From a bacterium UBA3756 (GTDB taxonomy: Bacteria; Bacteroidota; Bacteroidia; Bacteroidales; Bacteroidaceae): DNA of 48,254 bases. The notes beneath the pieces are model-generated. The model was not told the DNA's origin, made no database searches, and saw only the letters and a program-made list of their open reading frames with translations. The position numbers were made by a program, and so were the translations under genes. Positions 46,921 to 48,254 of the stretch are shown one piece after another (the stretch's first letter is position 1; every line of letters begins with the position of its first letter). The stretch spans positions 87,299-135,552 of the forward strand of contig DFGG01000109.1 in the NCBI GenBank assembly GCA_002371695.1, given 5' to 3'.

Positions 46921-48254
46921 TTAGGATTCTGCCTGATTGGACTTCATATAGTCAGCCGGCTTGATGCCAAACTGCTTCTGGAAACATTTCGAGAAATAGG
47001 AGGGATTAGAGAACCCAACCATATAGCCTATCTCGCTGACTGTGTATTTCCTTTCAAGCAGCAGCCGGGCAGCCTTCTTCAGCCGCACGATCTGAATCAT
47101 CTCGTTGGGCGTGATGTCTGCCAGCGTCTTGATCTTCGCAAAGAGACCGCTGCGGCTGATGTTCAGCTTTTCTGCCAGGAAGTTCACATTCAGTTCCGAG
47201 TTGGAGAAGTTTTCCTCTATAATCCTGTTCATCCTCACGAGGAATTCATTATCCGTCGCATTCTGGGCAATCTCCGTCACGGGCTCCAGCGGCTGCGTGG
47301 AGAATTTCTCCATCAGCTGGCGGCGCAGCTTCAGCATATTACGGATACAGGCCTCGAGATACTCCAGCGAGAAGGGCTTTTCGATATAGGTATCGGCACC
47401 GACATCCATACCTTCCACCTTGGCATCGTCATCCGTCTTGGCGGTGAGCATCACGAAGGGGATATGGCTCGTCAAAGGATTCAGTCGCACGCGCCGACAG
47501 AGTTCAGCACCATCCATACGCGGCATCATCCAGTCGCTGATGATAATATTCACCTCATGCTTCTTCAGCAGGTCAAGAGCCTCGATGCCGTCACTGGCGG
47601 TGATGACCTCATACTGGTTGCAGAAACTGTCCTTGAGGAAGGCCACCATATCCTCCGAGTCATCCACGATAAGCATGGTGTCTTTCGATGAGCGAGGATA
47701 TTCGGAGGAACTGGAATACGATGGCTCGGAGGAACGCGGTGGGTTTTGTTCGTCAGAGGTATTCTCAGACTCCAGTACCTCCATAGCCCTGCTTCCCTGA
47801 ATATCCTCCTGACTTTCCTGTCTGACGGGCAATACGACAGTAAAGGTAGTGCCCTTCCCCACTTCAGAATCAAGTGAGATGATGCCGTGATGCAGATCGA
47901 CGATATTCTTCACAATGTTCAGCCCGATACCCGTGCCCGGTTTGTTGTCCATCGCTTGGAAGAATGGTTCGAAGATACGCTGGCGGTCTTCCTCGCGAAT
48001 ACCGACACCATTGTCGCTGACCACAATACGGAAGTGCTCCCCGTCAGGCTCTATCCCACAGCTGAGCCGCACGTCGTCCTTCGTATATTTGTTGGCATTC
48101 GTCAACAGGTTACTGACCACCTTCGTGACGGCTTCCTTGTCGATGATTGCCGTAAAGTGCTCGTCTGGACAATCCACCGTGAACCGTTTGCCTCCTTGCT
48201 CGAAGGTCGGTGCGAAGCGCTCACTCACACCTTCTATCAGCTCATGGATGTTCT
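46921..48254 (-). CDS. Hybrid two-component system regulator (HTCS), C-terminal part
   Basis: The frame is open to the right edge, so the sensor domain and start lie outside. Visible in order: end of HisKA, HATPase_c (N box NLLTNANKYTKDDVR, G1 VSDNGVGI, G2 GTGIGLNIVKNIV), a serine/proline-rich linker (RSSEPSYSSSSEYPRSSK), a receiver (LIVDDSEDM, phospho-acceptor Asp in IISDWMMPRMDG, Lys in DTYIEKPFS) and an AraC-type HTH domain (NFLAEKLNISRSGLFAKIKT; IGYMVGFSNPSYFSKCFQ). HTCS proteins sense oligosaccharides in the periplasm and activate polysaccharide utilisation loci. Its GH92 neighbour 16 nt downstream suggests a mannose-containing inducer. Confidence 0.93.
   Translation of the reverse strand, partial: NIHELIEGVSERFAPTFEQGGKRFTVDCPDEHFTAIIDKEAVTKVVSNLLTNANKYTKDDVRLSCGIEPDGEHFRIVVSDNGVGIREEDRQRIFEPFFQAMDNKPGTGIGLNIVKNIVDLHHGIISLDSEVGKGTTFTVVLPVRQESQEDIQGSRAMEVLESENTSDEQNPPRSSEPSYSSSSEYPRSSKDTMLIVDDSEDMVAFLKDSFCNQYEVITASDGIEALDLLKKHEVNIIISDWMMPRMDGAELCRRVRLNPLTSHIPFVMLTAKTDDDAKVEGMDVGADTYIEKPFSLEYLEACIRNMLKLRRQLMEKFSTQPLEPVTEIAQNATDNEFLVRMNRIIEENFSNSELNVNFLAEKLNISRSGLFAKIKTLADITPNEMIQIVRLKKAARLLLERKYTVSEIGYMVGFSNPSYFSKCFQKQFGIKPADYMKSNQAES

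Noticed and set aside
46723..47691. Long plus-strand open frame (322 codons)
   Set aside because: It lies antisense to the GH92 start and HTCS domains, has no promoter or recognisable domain, and is explained as a shadow of the minus-strand genes.
47686..47760. Serine-rich linker in the HTCS as another 21-22 bp array
   Set aside because: The similar TTCCTCCGA stretches are 24 bp apart, not palindromic, and only two copies are seen.

Overview
The window looks like a chromosomal segment of a Bacteroidales bacterium, most likely Prevotella or a close relative. Nearly every gene or operon start carries the Bacteroidota promoter pattern (-33 TTTG, 19-20 nt spacer, -7 TAnnTTTG, usually TACCTTTG or TATCTTTG). 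The proteins are typical of gut Bacteroidota: LruC-domain lipoproteins, two GH92 alpha-mannosidases, GH2, an S46 dipeptidyl-peptidase, a hybrid two-component regulator, a DUF4369/thioredoxin-fold lipoprotein and a SpmA/SpmB-like fusion. No phage, conjugative or complete insertion element is visible.

Layout. 1-13.3 kb is mostly core metabolism: the 5' end of pnp (minus), a lipoprotein, tRNA-Val(GAC), an esterase divergent from a sialate O-acetylesterase/NUDIX pair, then topA-aroK-speA-argB, an ECF sigma factor with a translationally coupled membrane protein, and a CPBP protease with ribF on the minus strand. 13.3-25.1 kb is an accessory island: tRNA-Met followed at once by five LruC/DUF4842-type lipoprotein paralogs (four plus, one minus), an archaeal-type ATPase, and a 625-bp repeat-rich interval with a transposase-family remnant. 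25.2-38.9 kb holds a SpmA/SpmB-type membrane protein, a flippase, an S46 peptidase, a GH2, a DEAD-box helicase, a LOG protein, a flavodiiron protein, a PfkB kinase and an M16 peptidase. 38.9-48.3 kb is a minus-strand glycan module in the transcription order HTCS regulator (cut by the window edge), GH92, TPR-histidine kinase, and a histidine-phosphatase/GH92 fusion. This suggests sensing and breakdown of (phospho)mannose-containing glycans; no SusC/SusD pair is in view.

The most unusual structure is a set of short tandem palindrome arrays. Each has 2-4 copies of a 10-18 bp palindrome repeated with an exact 22-bp or 21-bp period. Three arrays with different palindromes lie together at 21.1-21.4 kb, one fills the gap between the S46 and GH2 genes, and two lie inside the coding sequence of the second GH92 gene. 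One of those shares its palindrome and spacer with an intergenic array 23 kb away. A second unusual feature is a family of four related GNRA-tetraloop terminators behind the LruC genes, one of them orphaned. Other repeats include an 8-bp A-rich tandem repeat at three operon junctions (one inside a signal-peptide coding region) and terminators built from a shared TAGGCACGGATT arm.
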